DNA from: Dokdonella immobilis
GTDB taxonomy: Bacteria > Pseudomonadota > Gammaproteobacteria > Xanthomonadales > Rhodanobacteraceae
Direction of reading: 5' to 3'
NCBI RefSeq assembly: GCF_900115085.1
Contig: NZ_FOVF01000003.1
Location: forward strand, 219,917-283,916
Length of the DNA stretch: 64,000 nt
A program made the translations under genes and the position numbers. Each line of letters begins with the position of its first letter. Within the stretch, counting starts at the first letter, position 1. The notes beneath the pieces were generated by a model. That model ran no database searches, was not told the DNA's origin, and saw nothing but the letters and a program-made list of their open reading frames with translations. Shown one piece after another: positions 51,700 through 60,039 of the stretch.

Positions 51700-52029
51700 A
51701 TGAACCTGGACGAGGGAACCCGAAAGCGATCGGCAGATCCGGCCGGAGCCGATAGAGGCACGATTTGCCGCTGGCTTCTTCCCGCACTGCTGCTGTGTTC
51801 CGCCATTCCGGCCTCGGCCCAGTTCGAACTGGGCGGCAGCGTGTTCGCGGGCGGCGGTGGCCACAGTGAATCGGCCGGCCACTGCCTGCGTCTCGACGCC
51901 ACGCTCGGCGAGGCTTCCGTCGGTACGGCATCCGGCGGCGCGTTCACCATCAGCGCCGGATACGCCGCCCGTTTCGATCCCGCCACCCGCGACGCCCTTT
52001 TCGATACCGGATTCGAGGACTGCCTGTGA
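51700..52029 (+). CDS. Exported protein with C-terminal GFE motif
   Basis: 109 residues from the ATG at 51700. Signal peptide WLLPALLLCSAIPASAQ cleaved after Ala. The mature part is Gly-rich (GGSVFAGGGGHSESAGHCL, TLGEASVGTASGGAFTISAGYAARF) and ends FDTGFEDCL. I have seen similar GFE-type ends in exported xanthomonad proteins, but no function is known. It overlaps the next gene by 4 bases. Confidence 0.7.
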   Translation: MNLDEGTRKRSADPAGADRGTICRWLLPALLLCSAIPASAQFELGGSVFAGGGGHSESAGHCLRLDATLGEASVGTASGGAFTISAGYAARFDPATRDALFDTGFEDCL

Positions 52030-52916
52030 TGATTGTTCGTAACCCGCTTCGCGCCCGCCTAGCCGCCATCGTGTTCGCCTTCGGCCTCGGCGGCGCCTGC
52101 ACATTCGCGCTGGCCGCGCCCCAGCTTCCCGATTTCACTTACCAGGGGCGCCTGAGCCAGAACGGTGTTCCGGCCAACGGCAGTTTCAACCTGAGCTTCG
52201 CCCTCTACGACAACGCCACCAATGGCTCCCAGGTCGGCTCGACCATCTCGGAACCGGCGTTTCCGGTCACGGACGGCCTGTTCACCGTATCGCTCGCGTT
52301 TCCCGGTGCATTCGACGGCACCCAACTGTGGCTGCAGGTCAGCGTAAACGGCGTACCGCTGCTGCCACGCACGGCGGTGACGGCGACGCCGGTCGCCCAG
52401 TTTTCGCTGAGTGGCTCGATCGGTGGCGCGGCCGGTGGCGACCTGACCGGAACCTACCCGAATCCCTCGCTGGCCACCGCGTCGGTGACCAATTCGAAGA
52501 TCGCGGCAGGTGCGATCTCCTCGTCGAAGCTCGGTTCGAGTTCGGTGACCTCGACTGCAATTGCCGCGAGCGCCGTGGACACGAGTGAGCTGGCATCCGG
52601 GGCGGTCACCGAGGCGAAGATCGCCAGCAACAGCGTCACGCGCGCGAAGATCTCTGGCGGCGACGTCACCGGTACGCTCGGCGGGGTCTCGCTTGGCGGA
52701 GGAGGCTGTGCCGATGTCAATGCTGGCGCCAGTGGAACGGCACCCGGTGACATCGTCCTCGTCAATCTTCAGGCCGGGGTGACCCTGCCCTCGAAATTCA
52801 TCATGCTGCCCGCCCGCGTCGACAGCGCCGGCACGGTCACCCTGCGCTTCTGCAACATCGGCACCACAACCCAGTCCTTCAAGAGCCTGCCGATCGAGAT
52901 CCTGACGATCCACTGA
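52026..52916 (+). CDS. Exported repeat protein, tail-fibre-like motifs
   Basis: 296 residues. Signal peptide to about FALA-APQLPDF. The N-terminal domain has FTYQGRLSQNGVPANGSFNLSFALYDNA. Then follow a GGDLTGTYPNPSLA motif, as found in phage fibres and surface adhesins, and a Ser/Ala-rich repeat region (SKIAAGAISSSKLGSSSV). The C-terminal domain is beta-rich. Probably a surface or secreted protein, coexpressed with the upstream exported protein. Confidence 0.7.
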   Translation: MMIVRNPLRARLAAIVFAFGLGGACTFALAAPQLPDFTYQGRLSQNGVPANGSFNLSFALYDNATNGSQVGSTISEPAFPVTDGLFTVSLAFPGAFDGTQLWLQVSVNGVPLLPRTAVTATPVAQFSLSGSIGGAAGGDLTGTYPNPSLATASVTNSKIAAGAISSSKLGSSSVTSTAIAASAVDTSELASGAVTEAKIASNSVTRAKISGGDVTGTLGGVSLGGGGCADVNAGASGTAPGDIVLVNLQAGVTLPSKFIMLPARVDSAGTVTLRFCNIGTTTQSFKSLPIEILTIH

Positions 52917-52947
52917 GCAGCGCCAGGCCGGCGCGTCGCGACCCAGA

Positions 52948-52989
52948 TGCGGCCCGGTTGCGGGAGAGCGTTCGCGCAACCGGGCCGCA
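52948..52989. terminator. Strong hairpin between convergent genes
   Basis: Two perfect 15-base arms (52948-52962 and 52975-52989; TGCGGCCCGGTTGCG and its complement) around a 12-base loop. No T-run follows, so it may act as a barrier for convergent transcription or as an mRNA 3'-end stabiliser. Confidence 0.65.
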
Positions 52990-53013
52990 CTCCGCCGTCG
53001 GCGGATTTCCCCC

Positions 53014-53643
53014 TCAGAAGCGGTAGCCGACCGCCAGGCCGTAGACCAGCGGATCGATATCCACCGTGCCGACCTTCGTACCATCCACCTTTACGTCGGT
53101 CGAAATGCTGACCCAGCGCACATCCGCGGTCAGCGACCAGCGCTCGTTGAACATGTAGTCGAAACCGGCGTGCAGGGCCGGCCCCCACGAATCCCCCAGG
53201 GTGACGCGGGTACCTGCGAGCGGCCCCTTCTCGTCGACCGAGAAGAACCGCGTGTAGTTGATGCCGATGCCGACGAACGGATCGAAGGCCGAATCGGTCG
53301 GGAAATGCCACTGTGCCGACAGGGTCGGCGGCAGCTGCTTTGCCGACAGCGCCTTGGTGCCATTGAGCTTGACGTCGTGCGAGAACGGCAATGCCGCGAG
53401 CAGTTCGATGCCGAAGGTCGGGGTGACGCGGTACTCGGCGGTGATCGTCGGGCTCAGGCCGCTGCCGACATCGGTCTTCAAGGCACCGTCGGCGAGGCTG
53501 CCGTTGCCCGACTTCGGATCAACCACGTGCAAACCGAATTTGACCTGCCAGTCGCCGGCCTGCCAGTCCGCGGCCTGTTGGGCATGGGCGAGCGGCAGGC
53601 CACCGGCCACCAGGGCAATGACGAGCGCAGTAAGACGTTTCAT
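53014..53643 (-). CDS. ompW: OmpW-family outer membrane protein
   Basis: 209 residues. Signal peptide ending AHA-QQA. Eight-stranded barrel features are visible: WQVKFGLHVVDPKSGNG at the start of the mature protein, SPTITAEYRVTPTFGIELLAALPF, FDPFVGIGINYTRFF and the terminal aromatic VYGLAVGYRF. It forms a small hydrophobic-solute channel in the outer membrane. Confidence 0.9.
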   Translation of the reverse strand: MKRLTALVIALVAGGLPLAHAQQAADWQAGDWQVKFGLHVVDPKSGNGSLADGALKTDVGSGLSPTITAEYRVTPTFGIELLAALPFSHDVKLNGTKALSAKQLPPTLSAQWHFPTDSAFDPFVGIGINYTRFFSVDEKGPLAGTRVTLGDSWGPALHAGFDYMFNERWSLTADVRWVSISTDVKVDGTKVGTVDIDPLVYGLAVGYRF

Positions 53644-53802
53644 GTTCGACTCCAGTTGAAAACTGAAGTCATTCTTGCCGCGCCCTGCCCGCCGCGCTTG
53701 ATCGACGTCAATACGGTTGGGGGGTGCGTCGCAATGCCACAGCGTGCGCCACCCAGGCGGCGAACCGTGCCGTCGCATCACCCCCGCTGCTGAGACCGAA
53801 CG

Positions 53803-54420
53803 CTACTTCGCGCAATCCAGCCGCCGCAGCCAGAAGGTTAGCGCCTGCTCGGTCTCGGTTTCACAATCGACCTGCTTCCAGGCAAGAGCCATCGTCATGT
53901 CGGGCTGCCGGACATAGCCACGGCGCGCCCAGAACGGGGCGTTGCTTCGGTAGTCGGCCGGGCAGCGCGGATCGTCCTCGGCGCGATCCACGGCCGCGAA
54001 TGCGGTCCAGGCGAACGCACCGAGCGCGCGCGCGTGCGCTTCGCGTTCATCGAAGAAACGATGCCCGAGTCCCCGGCCGCGATACTCGCGAAGCAGCACG
54101 GATTCGGCGCAATAGAAGACCGTTTCAATCGGCATGCGGCGTTCGAGGAAAGGTGCCTGGAATTCGGCTTCGGTCCCGGCCAGCGGCATTCCGGTGGAGG
54201 CACCGACCACCTCTTCGCCATCCAGCACGACGACCAGCACGCCGCCGGGGGAGCGCGCATAGGTCGCCAGATAGCGCGCCTCGTAGGCCTCGTCGCCGTC
54301 GTAGAGGTAGGGATACTCGCGGAACACCGCGATACGCAGGCGCGCGACCGCCGGCAACCACCCGGCGATCTCAGCGCCACGCAAACTCAGCACGCGCAGG
54401 GTGCCCGCCACCTCAGGCAC
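53803..54420 (-). CDS. GNAT-family acetyltransferase
   Basis: 205 residues. Acetyl-CoA loop in LLREYRGRGLGHRFFDEREAHARALG, preceded by the central strand VLVVVLDGEEVVGASTG. The substrate is unknown. It overlaps the SnoaL-like gene by 8 bases, suggesting a small operon. Confidence 0.82.
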   Translation of the reverse strand: MPEVAGTLRVLSLRGAEIAGWLPAVARLRIAVFREYPYLYDGDEAYEARYLATYARSPGGVLVVVLDGEEVVGASTGMPLAGTEAEFQAPFLERRMPIETVFYCAESVLLREYRGRGLGHRFFDEREAHARALGAFAWTAFAAVDRAEDDPRCPADYRSNAPFWARRGYVRQPDMTMALAWKQVDCETETEQALTFWLRRLDCAK

Positions 54421-54820
54421 CCGCGGAGACCTGGCTGATCCAGTCGGAAAGGTTGTAGTAGTTGGTCACACGCGCGATGCGTCCGTCACGAACCTCGAAG
54501 AAGGCGCCTCCCGGCAACACGTAACGCTGACCCTTCGCCTCGGGCAGGCCTTCATCGGTGGACAGGTAGGCACCGTGCACGACGTATTCGGCAGCAGCAC
54601 GCTGACCGTCGCCGCTCGCCATCACCGTGACATCGCGCAGCGTCTCCTCGTAGCAGCGATCCATGCGCGCCAGGAACAGCCGAAACGCCTCATGGCCGGT
54701 TTCGCGAAGGCCCTGGTTGAGATCGTGCACGACATCGTCGCTCATCAAGGCCAGCATGGCCTCGCGGTCGCGACGGTTGAAGGCGTCGTAGTAGGCCTTG
54801 ATCAGGTCCAGCGTGTTCAC
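54413..54820 (-). CDS. SnoaL-like / ketosteroid isomerase-related protein
   Basis: 135 residues from a GTG at 54820 with GGAGAT upstream. The NTF2-like cone fold is clear: LIKAYYDAFNRRDREAMLALMSDDVVHDLNQG and FFEVRDGRIARVTNYYNLSDWI. The substrate is unknown. It is followed by the GNAT gene with an 8-base overlap. Confidence 0.85.
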   Translation of the reverse strand: MNTLDLIKAYYDAFNRRDREAMLALMSDDVVHDLNQGLRETGHEAFRLFLARMDRCYEETLRDVTVMASGDGQRAAAEYVVHGAYLSTDEGLPEAKGQRYVLPGGAFFEVRDGRIARVTNYYNLSDWISQVSAGA

Positions 54821-54921
54821 TCGGATCTCCACACGGTTCGATAGGGTCCGGCAGACGATACGACATAAGAACGCTGGAGCGGAGCCACCCCGCAATGGCG
54901 GGCGCAGATTTCCGACGCTGC

Positions 54922-55437
54922 TCAGTAGCGACCAGGGCGCTTGCGCCTGGCCATGGCCTCATTGAGGTTCTGCAGCAAGGACCGCGGCTCGGCATCCATC
55001 GCCCGCAACGAAATCACGCAGGGCGTGCCAAATTTCTCCTCGAAGGTCTCCAGGATTGGAGCGAGCGTGCGTGGCGCCTTCGCCCTGAAGGCAGCCGGGT
55101 CGGCGAGCTGGACGGCCAGGAAGCGCGGCGACCTGCCCTGCGACGGCACAAGACCGAAGCCCTTGATGTCGTTCCAGGCGATCCGGCGCGAAGGGAACGA
55201 CGTGCGATCGAGCAGCCCTTCGGCATCGGTGATCAGCACCGGGCGCTTGTCGAGTGCCTTCCAGATGCCCATGCCGACGACGATTACGCCGGTAATCATC
55301 AGGCTGATAGCGATGATCTCCCAGAGCTTGCCGAGATCCTCCACCCAGTCCAGCGACCACAAGCCGAACAGCGAAACCGCCGCGCCGACGCCGACCCAGT
55401 AGAACACCATGCTCGCCCGTCCATTGACCTCAATCAT
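54922..55437 (-). CDS. STM3941-like membrane protein
   Basis: 171 residues from the ATG at 55437; an ATG 18 bases upstream is possible. Two N-terminal transmembrane helices (MVFYWVGVGAAVSLFGLWSL, IIAISLMITGVIVVGMGIW) are followed by a soluble domain with ALDKRPVLITDAEGLLDRTSF and RIAWNDIKGFGLV, a pattern of the STM3941 family. Function unknown. Confidence 0.72.
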   Translation of the reverse strand: MIEVNGRASMVFYWVGVGAAVSLFGLWSLDWVEDLGKLWEIIAISLMITGVIVVGMGIWKALDKRPVLITDAEGLLDRTSFPSRRIAWNDIKGFGLVPSQGRSPRFLAVQLADPAAFRAKAPRTLAPILETFEEKFGTPCVISLRAMDAEPRSLLQNLNEAMARRKRPGRY

Positions 55438-55541
55438 CCCTGCCCCGCTCCCCATTCAAATATCGCTTTGCAGTTTGCTACAGAAAATGGTTAAGGTACA
55501 AGGACAACAGCGCAACCCCTGCGCAGACCAAGGAGCGGCAA

Positions 55542-56042
55542 ATGGCGACAGCATGGAAGGACTTGAGCACCGGCGCAAAGATCCGTCGCACGCATACGCT
55601 GTTCTGGTGGGCCTTTGCCTTCCCCCTCATGCTCCTCATTCTTGCCTGGACGGCCGCCAGCACCTGCCTGCATGCCCGCGCCATCCTCGCCGACCACTCG
55701 ATCGCGCAAGCCACCATCGCCTACGACGAGGACGCGCGACCCTCGAAGCATCTGGCCCGCTTCAAATACACCTACACCGTCGACGGCCAGGACTACACCG
55801 GCACCTTCTCGACCCTGAACTCGCGCGCCGACGAAGTGCAAATCGGCGGAACCATGCCCATCGCCTACGCGAACTTCGATCCCAGCCAGTCACAGCGACC
55901 GGCCCTGCTCGAATCAAACGCAGACTGGCAGTCGAATGCGATGTCGGTCCTCACCATGGGTGCACTCGGCGCCCTGCTGATCGGCGTGTTCTACATGGTG
56001 CTGGCCTGGCTGCTGCGAAGGGCTACTGCACATCTGACCTGA
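55542..56042 (+). CDS. DUF3592-like membrane protein
   Basis: 166 residues. Helices near the N-terminus (LFWWAFAFPLMLLILAWTAAST) and C-terminus (MSVLTMGALGALLIGVFYMVLAWLL) flank an extracytoplasmic beta domain (ARFKYTYTVDGQDYTGTF, IAYANFDPSQS), the usual DUF3592 layout. Function unknown. Confidence 0.75.
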   Translation: MATAWKDLSTGAKIRRTHTLFWWAFAFPLMLLILAWTAASTCLHARAILADHSIAQATIAYDEDARPSKHLARFKYTYTVDGQDYTGTFSTLNSRADEVQIGGTMPIAYANFDPSQSQRPALLESNADWQSNAMSVLTMGALGALLIGVFYMVLAWLLRRATAHLT

Positions 56043-56149
56043 GGGGCTGTCCCGTCCCATATGGGCATGACCTCTCATGCGACGTTCAAATACGTTCGTC
56101 ACATACTAGCTATTTGTAGAGGGCAAACCTCACTGCAGGGAACCAAGAC

Positions 56150-57112
56150 TTGGCAGCATATGACAATCAGCACTATGTTCCGGTTCGCTACTTTGCGCTC
56201 TTCAAACCGCAAAGCCGGACAATCTGCTTAGTCTTGAGAAAGAATGGCAAGTTCATCCCGAACGCATCAATATCGGGACAATCGAGCAGTCATCGCTTCT
56301 ACGGGAGCGATGCACTCGAGGCGGCGATAACAGGATTCGAGAGCGCTTGCGGCGACTTACTCGAGGAATTCGCCGCAATGGATGACCTGGGCTCAATGAA
56401 TAGCAAGCAGTTCTATTCTCTGCTCAGATGGATTGGTTTCCAACGAGCTCGAACCGAGGCGGCTCGGTCTATGGACAGACCTATGTGGGAAACAATGTAT
56501 CGCGTCCTTGGAGAGCATGCGATCGTCGAAGGTCGACCAGCGCTTGAACGCCCGCCCGACCGCGATAGTCAGCTGGCTGGCATGATGGACTCCCTAGAGC
56601 ATTCTCGATTCCTATCGCGCCTCACTCCGTATCTACTGTCAAATCGCACAAACAGACCACTTATATTCGGAGACGCACCCGTAGTCTACTTCAACTCTGC
56701 ATTCAGGCATGTCGTCGATCGTGGGGTTCTCGGCACACAAAGTCCCGGCCTGCAAATCTTCGCGCCAATTGGAAACAACAAGGCAATTGCGTTGTTCGAT
56801 CCCGATTACTATCGGGTGAGGTCAAGTTCCGACGGAGAAGTCAGGATTCGGGATCTTCACGACGTGGCCGCCCTAAATGCGCTTCAGATCCATTCCGCGG
56901 CGCATGCAGTTTATTTTTCCGACACTGAATTCGCACCGTATGTGCGAGACCTATGGGAGCAGCAACGCGGAAGATTGCGAACCCATTCCGCTACGATTTT
57001 GTCGTACATGGAATCCGTCGGCGAAGATCAAGAGCGCGAGGTCAATGTCTTCTTCGAGCCAGTCGTGCCCTATGATTTAAATCTCTCGTTTGTAAGTAGA
57101 CAACGCAGGTAG
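56150..57112 (+). CDS. DUF4238 domain protein
   Basis: 320 residues with a TTG start (CAGGGA upstream); no in-frame ATG is near. DUF4238 hallmarks are DNQHYVPVRYFALF at the start and a middle segment SNRTNRPLIFGDAPVVYFN. The codon use is more AT-rich than in the core genes, suggesting acquisition. Unknown function; not linked to a defined system here. Confidence 0.72.
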   Translation: MAAYDNQHYVPVRYFALFKPQSRTICLVLRKNGKFIPNASISGQSSSHRFYGSDALEAAITGFESACGDLLEEFAAMDDLGSMNSKQFYSLLRWIGFQRARTEAARSMDRPMWETMYRVLGEHAIVEGRPALERPPDRDSQLAGMMDSLEHSRFLSRLTPYLLSNRTNRPLIFGDAPVVYFNSAFRHVVDRGVLGTQSPGLQIFAPIGNNKAIALFDPDYYRVRSSSDGEVRIRDLHDVAALNALQIHSAAHAVYFSDTEFAPYVRDLWEQQRGRLRTHSATILSYMESVGEDQEREVNVFFEPVVPYDLNLSFVSRQRR

Positions 57113-57227
57113 CACCAAGTTATCGAATGCACAACGAGCCTTCCTCGCCCCGACTTTCTTCCAACTGCATCTTGATAGCGCCGCGATGGGCAATTCACTA
57201 GTTCGCGAAGATCCGGGGTGGTCCAAG

Positions 57228-57413
57228 CCTTGACTCTTGAATTTGTCTGCTTCACGCACGGTTGCGGTAGAAGCTAGATTCTCGCAGCGTGAATCGCTGC
57301 GCCCAGCCAAAGCTCATAGCACACGAAAGCGAGGCACTGCTGATTTTCGATAGAACTGGTGCCCGGAGCGGGGGTCGAACCCGCATGGCCTTGCGGCCGA
57401 GGGATTTTAAGTC
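57228..57413 (-). repeat. tRNA-Leu 3' remnant with downstream flank, unit 1
   Basis: 57357-57413 equals the 3' part of tRNA-Leu(UAA), from CCA through the anticodon, then homology stops at AAGTC. The flank 57228-57356 is shared with three other units (CTTGAATTTGTCTGCTTC, CGCGAAAGCGAGGC-like, GATTTTCGATAGAACTGG). It cannot give a functional tRNA. Confidence 0.85.
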
Positions 57414-57585
57414 GGATCCAGACATGATCGCCACTTGTTGAACTCTATTGACTTCAATGGGTTGCGTATTGAGCATGCCGGCAGATTGTTGGCGATTCTG
57501 GGCGCTGGTGTCCCACCGGTGTCCCAAGCGATGTGCCGCGATTCGTCGCATCGTCTTTGCGCTACTCGTAGGAGGTCGCACGAAA

Positions 57586-57927
57586 ATGTCGATTTTCATT
57601 TCCAAGGAGTCTAGGGACCAATTCGAGCGAATGGGAACGGATGAGGTTCGCAAGATCGCAGGCGGCGTCGACAGAAACGCGTTCGTCCGCCAGGCGAAGG
57701 CGTGGTTGGTTGAGCAGGAAAAGCGCATAACAGAAGAGAGTCGAGATCTAAGCATTCGAGCAGTGAGAGCCGAAGAAAGCCAAGCTGAGTCCGCGAAAAG
57801 TTCAGCTCAATCGGCCGCAGAATCCGCTCGGCACTCAAGAGCCGCGGCAGCAGCGGCGTGGTGGGCAGTCGGATTTGCCTTCGTTACCTTTCTCATGACC
57901 TTGATCAGCCTGGCACTCAAAAACTAG
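57586..57927 (+). CDS. Coiled-coil tail-anchored membrane protein
   Basis: 113 residues from the ATG at 57586, with GGAGG 10 bases upstream. The N-terminal part (FISKESRDQFERMGTDEVRKIAGGVDR) is soluble. A long charged helix follows (VRQAKAWLVEQEKRITEESRD), then an Ala/Ser-rich segment. One helix WWAVGFAFVTFLMTLISLAL ends at the C-terminus. No family recognised. It is possibly a pair with the next gene, in a stretch between tRNA-Leu remnants. Confidence 0.65.
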   Translation: MSIFISKESRDQFERMGTDEVRKIAGGVDRNAFVRQAKAWLVEQEKRITEESRDLSIRAVRAEESQAESAKSSAQSAAESARHSRAAAAAAWWAVGFAFVTFLMTLISLALKN

Positions 57928-58083
57928 GAGCAGGCGCGCGGAAGCAACGGCAGTATGTGACTCGGGTATCGGGGTGTGGCTGGCGGGACCGCCACCCAAT
58001 TTTGTCGCTTTACCAAAATTCCCTTGCCCGGTATTCGTGGCGCAGTATAGCTCTCTCAACTAAGACCTGCTTCGGAGTCGACC

Positions 58084-58746
58084 ATGGAAAAGATCAGTCG
58101 CGCGAACATTACTTCGAGCGAGTTGCGCTGGTCGTTCGGCGCTTTCTTCGTGATGGGTTTCTTTCTAGGCGGAATCTTCTTTGCCGATGACGGCTGGATT
58201 GTCGCCTTGGCCAAGAACCCGGATGCGCCGGAGTGGGCGCAGGGGATCGGTTCTCTCGTCGCTATCGCAATAGCAATTTATGTTCCTTGGAAGCAGCGGC
58301 AGAATGAGGCGGCAGATCGCGCTGCCCAAGACCGGCGGCAGGCAAGAGCCATAGCCGCCATGCTTAGAGCGCCTCTTGATGAATGGATAGATTCATTTCA
58401 TAGCTTTGAGCAGAACATTGATCGATCAGATGTCAACTTTTCAAACGGTCAATTGATACGCTGCGGCAGCGTCGGAAGTTACTTTTTTGGTACTTCGAAA
58501 ACGATCGAAAGGCACATCGAACAGCTTTATCTGCTCGGTACTGCCGGAGACCGTATATTTGATGCATTGCGGAAGGCGCACGAAGCCAGGGCACTTTGCG
58601 AATCTCTGCTTGGCGAGATTGGTTATTCTCAAGAACGCGACAATGAAGTGTATCGCAGTGACCAGTTTCGAATGATTTGGGACCGGTACTCATCAATTCA
58701 AAATGACATAGGTGAAGCGATCGACATCGTGGTCGAATTGCTCTGA
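58084..58746 (+). CDS. Two-helix membrane protein, unknown
   Basis: 220 residues. Two hydrophobic helices near the N-terminus (FGAFFVMGFFLGGIFF and WAQGIGSLVAIAIAIYVPW) followed by a basic linker and a helical cytoplasmic domain of 140 residues. No family recognised. Less GC-rich than core genes. It lies in the same tRNA-Leu bordered segment as the preceding tail-anchored protein. Confidence 0.7.
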   Translation: MEKISRANITSSELRWSFGAFFVMGFFLGGIFFADDGWIVALAKNPDAPEWAQGIGSLVAIAIAIYVPWKQRQNEAADRAAQDRRQARAIAAMLRAPLDEWIDSFHSFEQNIDRSDVNFSNGQLIRCGSVGSYFFGTSKTIERHIEQLYLLGTAGDRIFDALRKAHEARALCESLLGEIGYSQERDNEVYRSDQFRMIWDRYSSIQNDIGEAIDIVVELL

Positions 58747-58782
58747 CGAGCAAAACCGCATCATCGGGATGCTGCCACTCTC

Positions 58783-59040
58783 TTAAGCTCTCCGCTGAAT
58801 CCGTTCCTGCCTATCCCGAAACCGATACAATGCCCCTGCCAGCGCCTCTTCGCGGTCCCTGGGCAATTGCATACGCTTGCGGGCTAGCAACACCGAATGG
58901 ATCAATTTCGCTCGCTGCAGCCGTTGCTCGTCTGTCATAGGCTGATCCAGCGGGATCAGGTCATTGCAGACCACGCTGACCGCATGAAGAGAGTTCACCG
59001 CGGTACGGGCGGCAATGGACGCTTGGCGCATGGACGACAT
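58783..59040 (-). CDS. Hypothetical helical protein
   Basis: 85 residues from an ATG at 59040 (the open frame extends further). Helical and charged (LIHSVLLARKRMQLPRDREEALAGALYRFRDRQERIQRRA). No family recognised. It may be cargo of the tRNA-Leu region. Confidence 0.5.
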   Translation of the reverse strand: MSSMRQASIAARTAVNSLHAVSVVCNDLIPLDQPMTDEQRLQRAKLIHSVLLARKRMQLPRDREEALAGALYRFRDRQERIQRRA

Positions 59041-59128
59041 AGGGCAATCTCCGAATAGGGTGCTCGCGGTGTCGGCTTCTCGGGCTTCCCTTACGGGTGC
59101 ATGCGCCAGGACATCGCGAGCAGGGATA

Positions 59129-59172
59129 GGGTCCACCAAGGGTCAGGTCTGGGTCCACCAAAGGTCAGGTCT
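59129..59172. repeat. 22-base tandem repeat
   Basis: Two direct copies of a 22-base unit (GGGTCCACCAA then GGTCAGGTCT, one mismatch) next to the tRNA-Leu flank copy. Confidence 0.75.
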
Positions 59173-59330
59173 TGAATTTTGAATTTGCCCACTTCCCGCG
59201 CGATTGCGGCAGACGCGTGTCGGTCGCAATGGGAATCGCTCCGCTTGGCCACATCTCATAACGCGCGAGAGCGAGGCGCAGTCGATTTTCAAAAGAACTG
59301 GTGCCCGGAGCGGGGGTCGAACCAGCATGG
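59171..59330 (-). repeat. tRNA-Leu 3' remnant with downstream flank, unit 2
   Basis: 59299-59330 repeats the last 32 bases of tRNA-Leu(UAA), with one substitution in the T-arm; the flank matches the other three units. It is separated by only 15 bases from unit 3. Confidence 0.8.
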
Positions 59331-59345
59331 AAGGTCTGGGGTCAA

Positions 59346-59471
59346 GTCTTGAATCTTGAATTTGTCTGCTTCACGTACGATTTCGGCAGACGCCTGTCTT
59401 TCGCAACGGGAATCGCTCCGCCTGGCTGCTGCTCATAACGCGCGAAAGCGAGGCTGTGATTATTGATAGAA
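59346..59471 (-). repeat. Downstream flank of tRNA-Leu, unit 3
   Basis: About 126 bases directly downstream of the first full tRNA-Leu copy, matching the flanks of the other units (TCTTGAATCTTGAATTTG, CATAACGCGCGAAAGCGAGG). Confidence 0.8.
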
Positions 59472-59558
59472 CTGGTGCCCGGAGCGGGGGTCGAACCCGC
59501 ATGGCCTTGCGGCCGAGGGATTTTAAGTCCCTTGCGTATACCAGTTTCGCCATCCGGG
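59472..59558 (-). tRNA. tRNA-Leu(UAA), copy 1
   Basis: 87 bases with encoded CCA. Acceptor GCCCGGA/TCCGGGC, anticodon loop CTTAAAA with UAA anticodon, long variable arm CGGCCGCAAGGCC, T-arm GGTTCGACCCCC. It is identical to the copy at 60886-60972. Sequence upstream of the tRNA differs between the two copies. Confidence 0.93.
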
Positions 59559-59659
59559 CCAGCTCACGAACCAGGACATCCAAAATTCCAGCAATGCCTT
59601 ACACAGCCTGTCGGACATTTCCTACAGACGAGGCAAAGGTCCGAGGGCATGCTGGCCAC

Positions 59660-59809
59660 ATGACTACTGCCCGCAGCTTGCTCATCGATCCGGAGTCGCC
59701 TGGCTTCTATCACTACATCTCCCGATGCGTGGGACGGACCTGGCTTTGCGGCGTCGATTCGTTCGACGGCAAGTCCAATGAACATCGCCGCGACTGGGCC
59801 GAGCAGTGA
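59660..59809 (+). pseudogene. Truncated REP-associated tyrosine transposase (Y1) N-terminus
   Basis: The frame reads ARSLLIDPESPGFYHYISRC then RTWLCGVDSFDGKSNEHRRDWAEQ and stops after 49 residues. This is the N-terminal pattern of RAYT/IS200-like Y1 transposases, which normally continue for about 150 or more residues. The HUH and catalytic Tyr parts are missing, so it is inactive. Confidence 0.78.
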
Positions 59810-60039
59810 CGAAATCGTTTGCATGCATGATTTGAGTGGAGCGGTTCCTGCGTGTGTTTCAATGAACTCGATGGCGCTGCCTGATGATCGTAGGACGCCG
59901 GCCCAGCCGGTGGGACGATTGAGACCTTCGTCGCGGCACCGGCCCACGAGGAACCTGCCATCAAGGAAACGACAGCGGCGTTACGTCATGCCGAGGTCTG
60001 GAAAAGTGTGCCCGCTACGGGTATAGTTTGGAGGTCGAG

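Noticed and set aside
57357..57413. A third functional tRNA-Leu
   Set aside because: Lacks the 5' part and half the anticodon stem; only a remnant.
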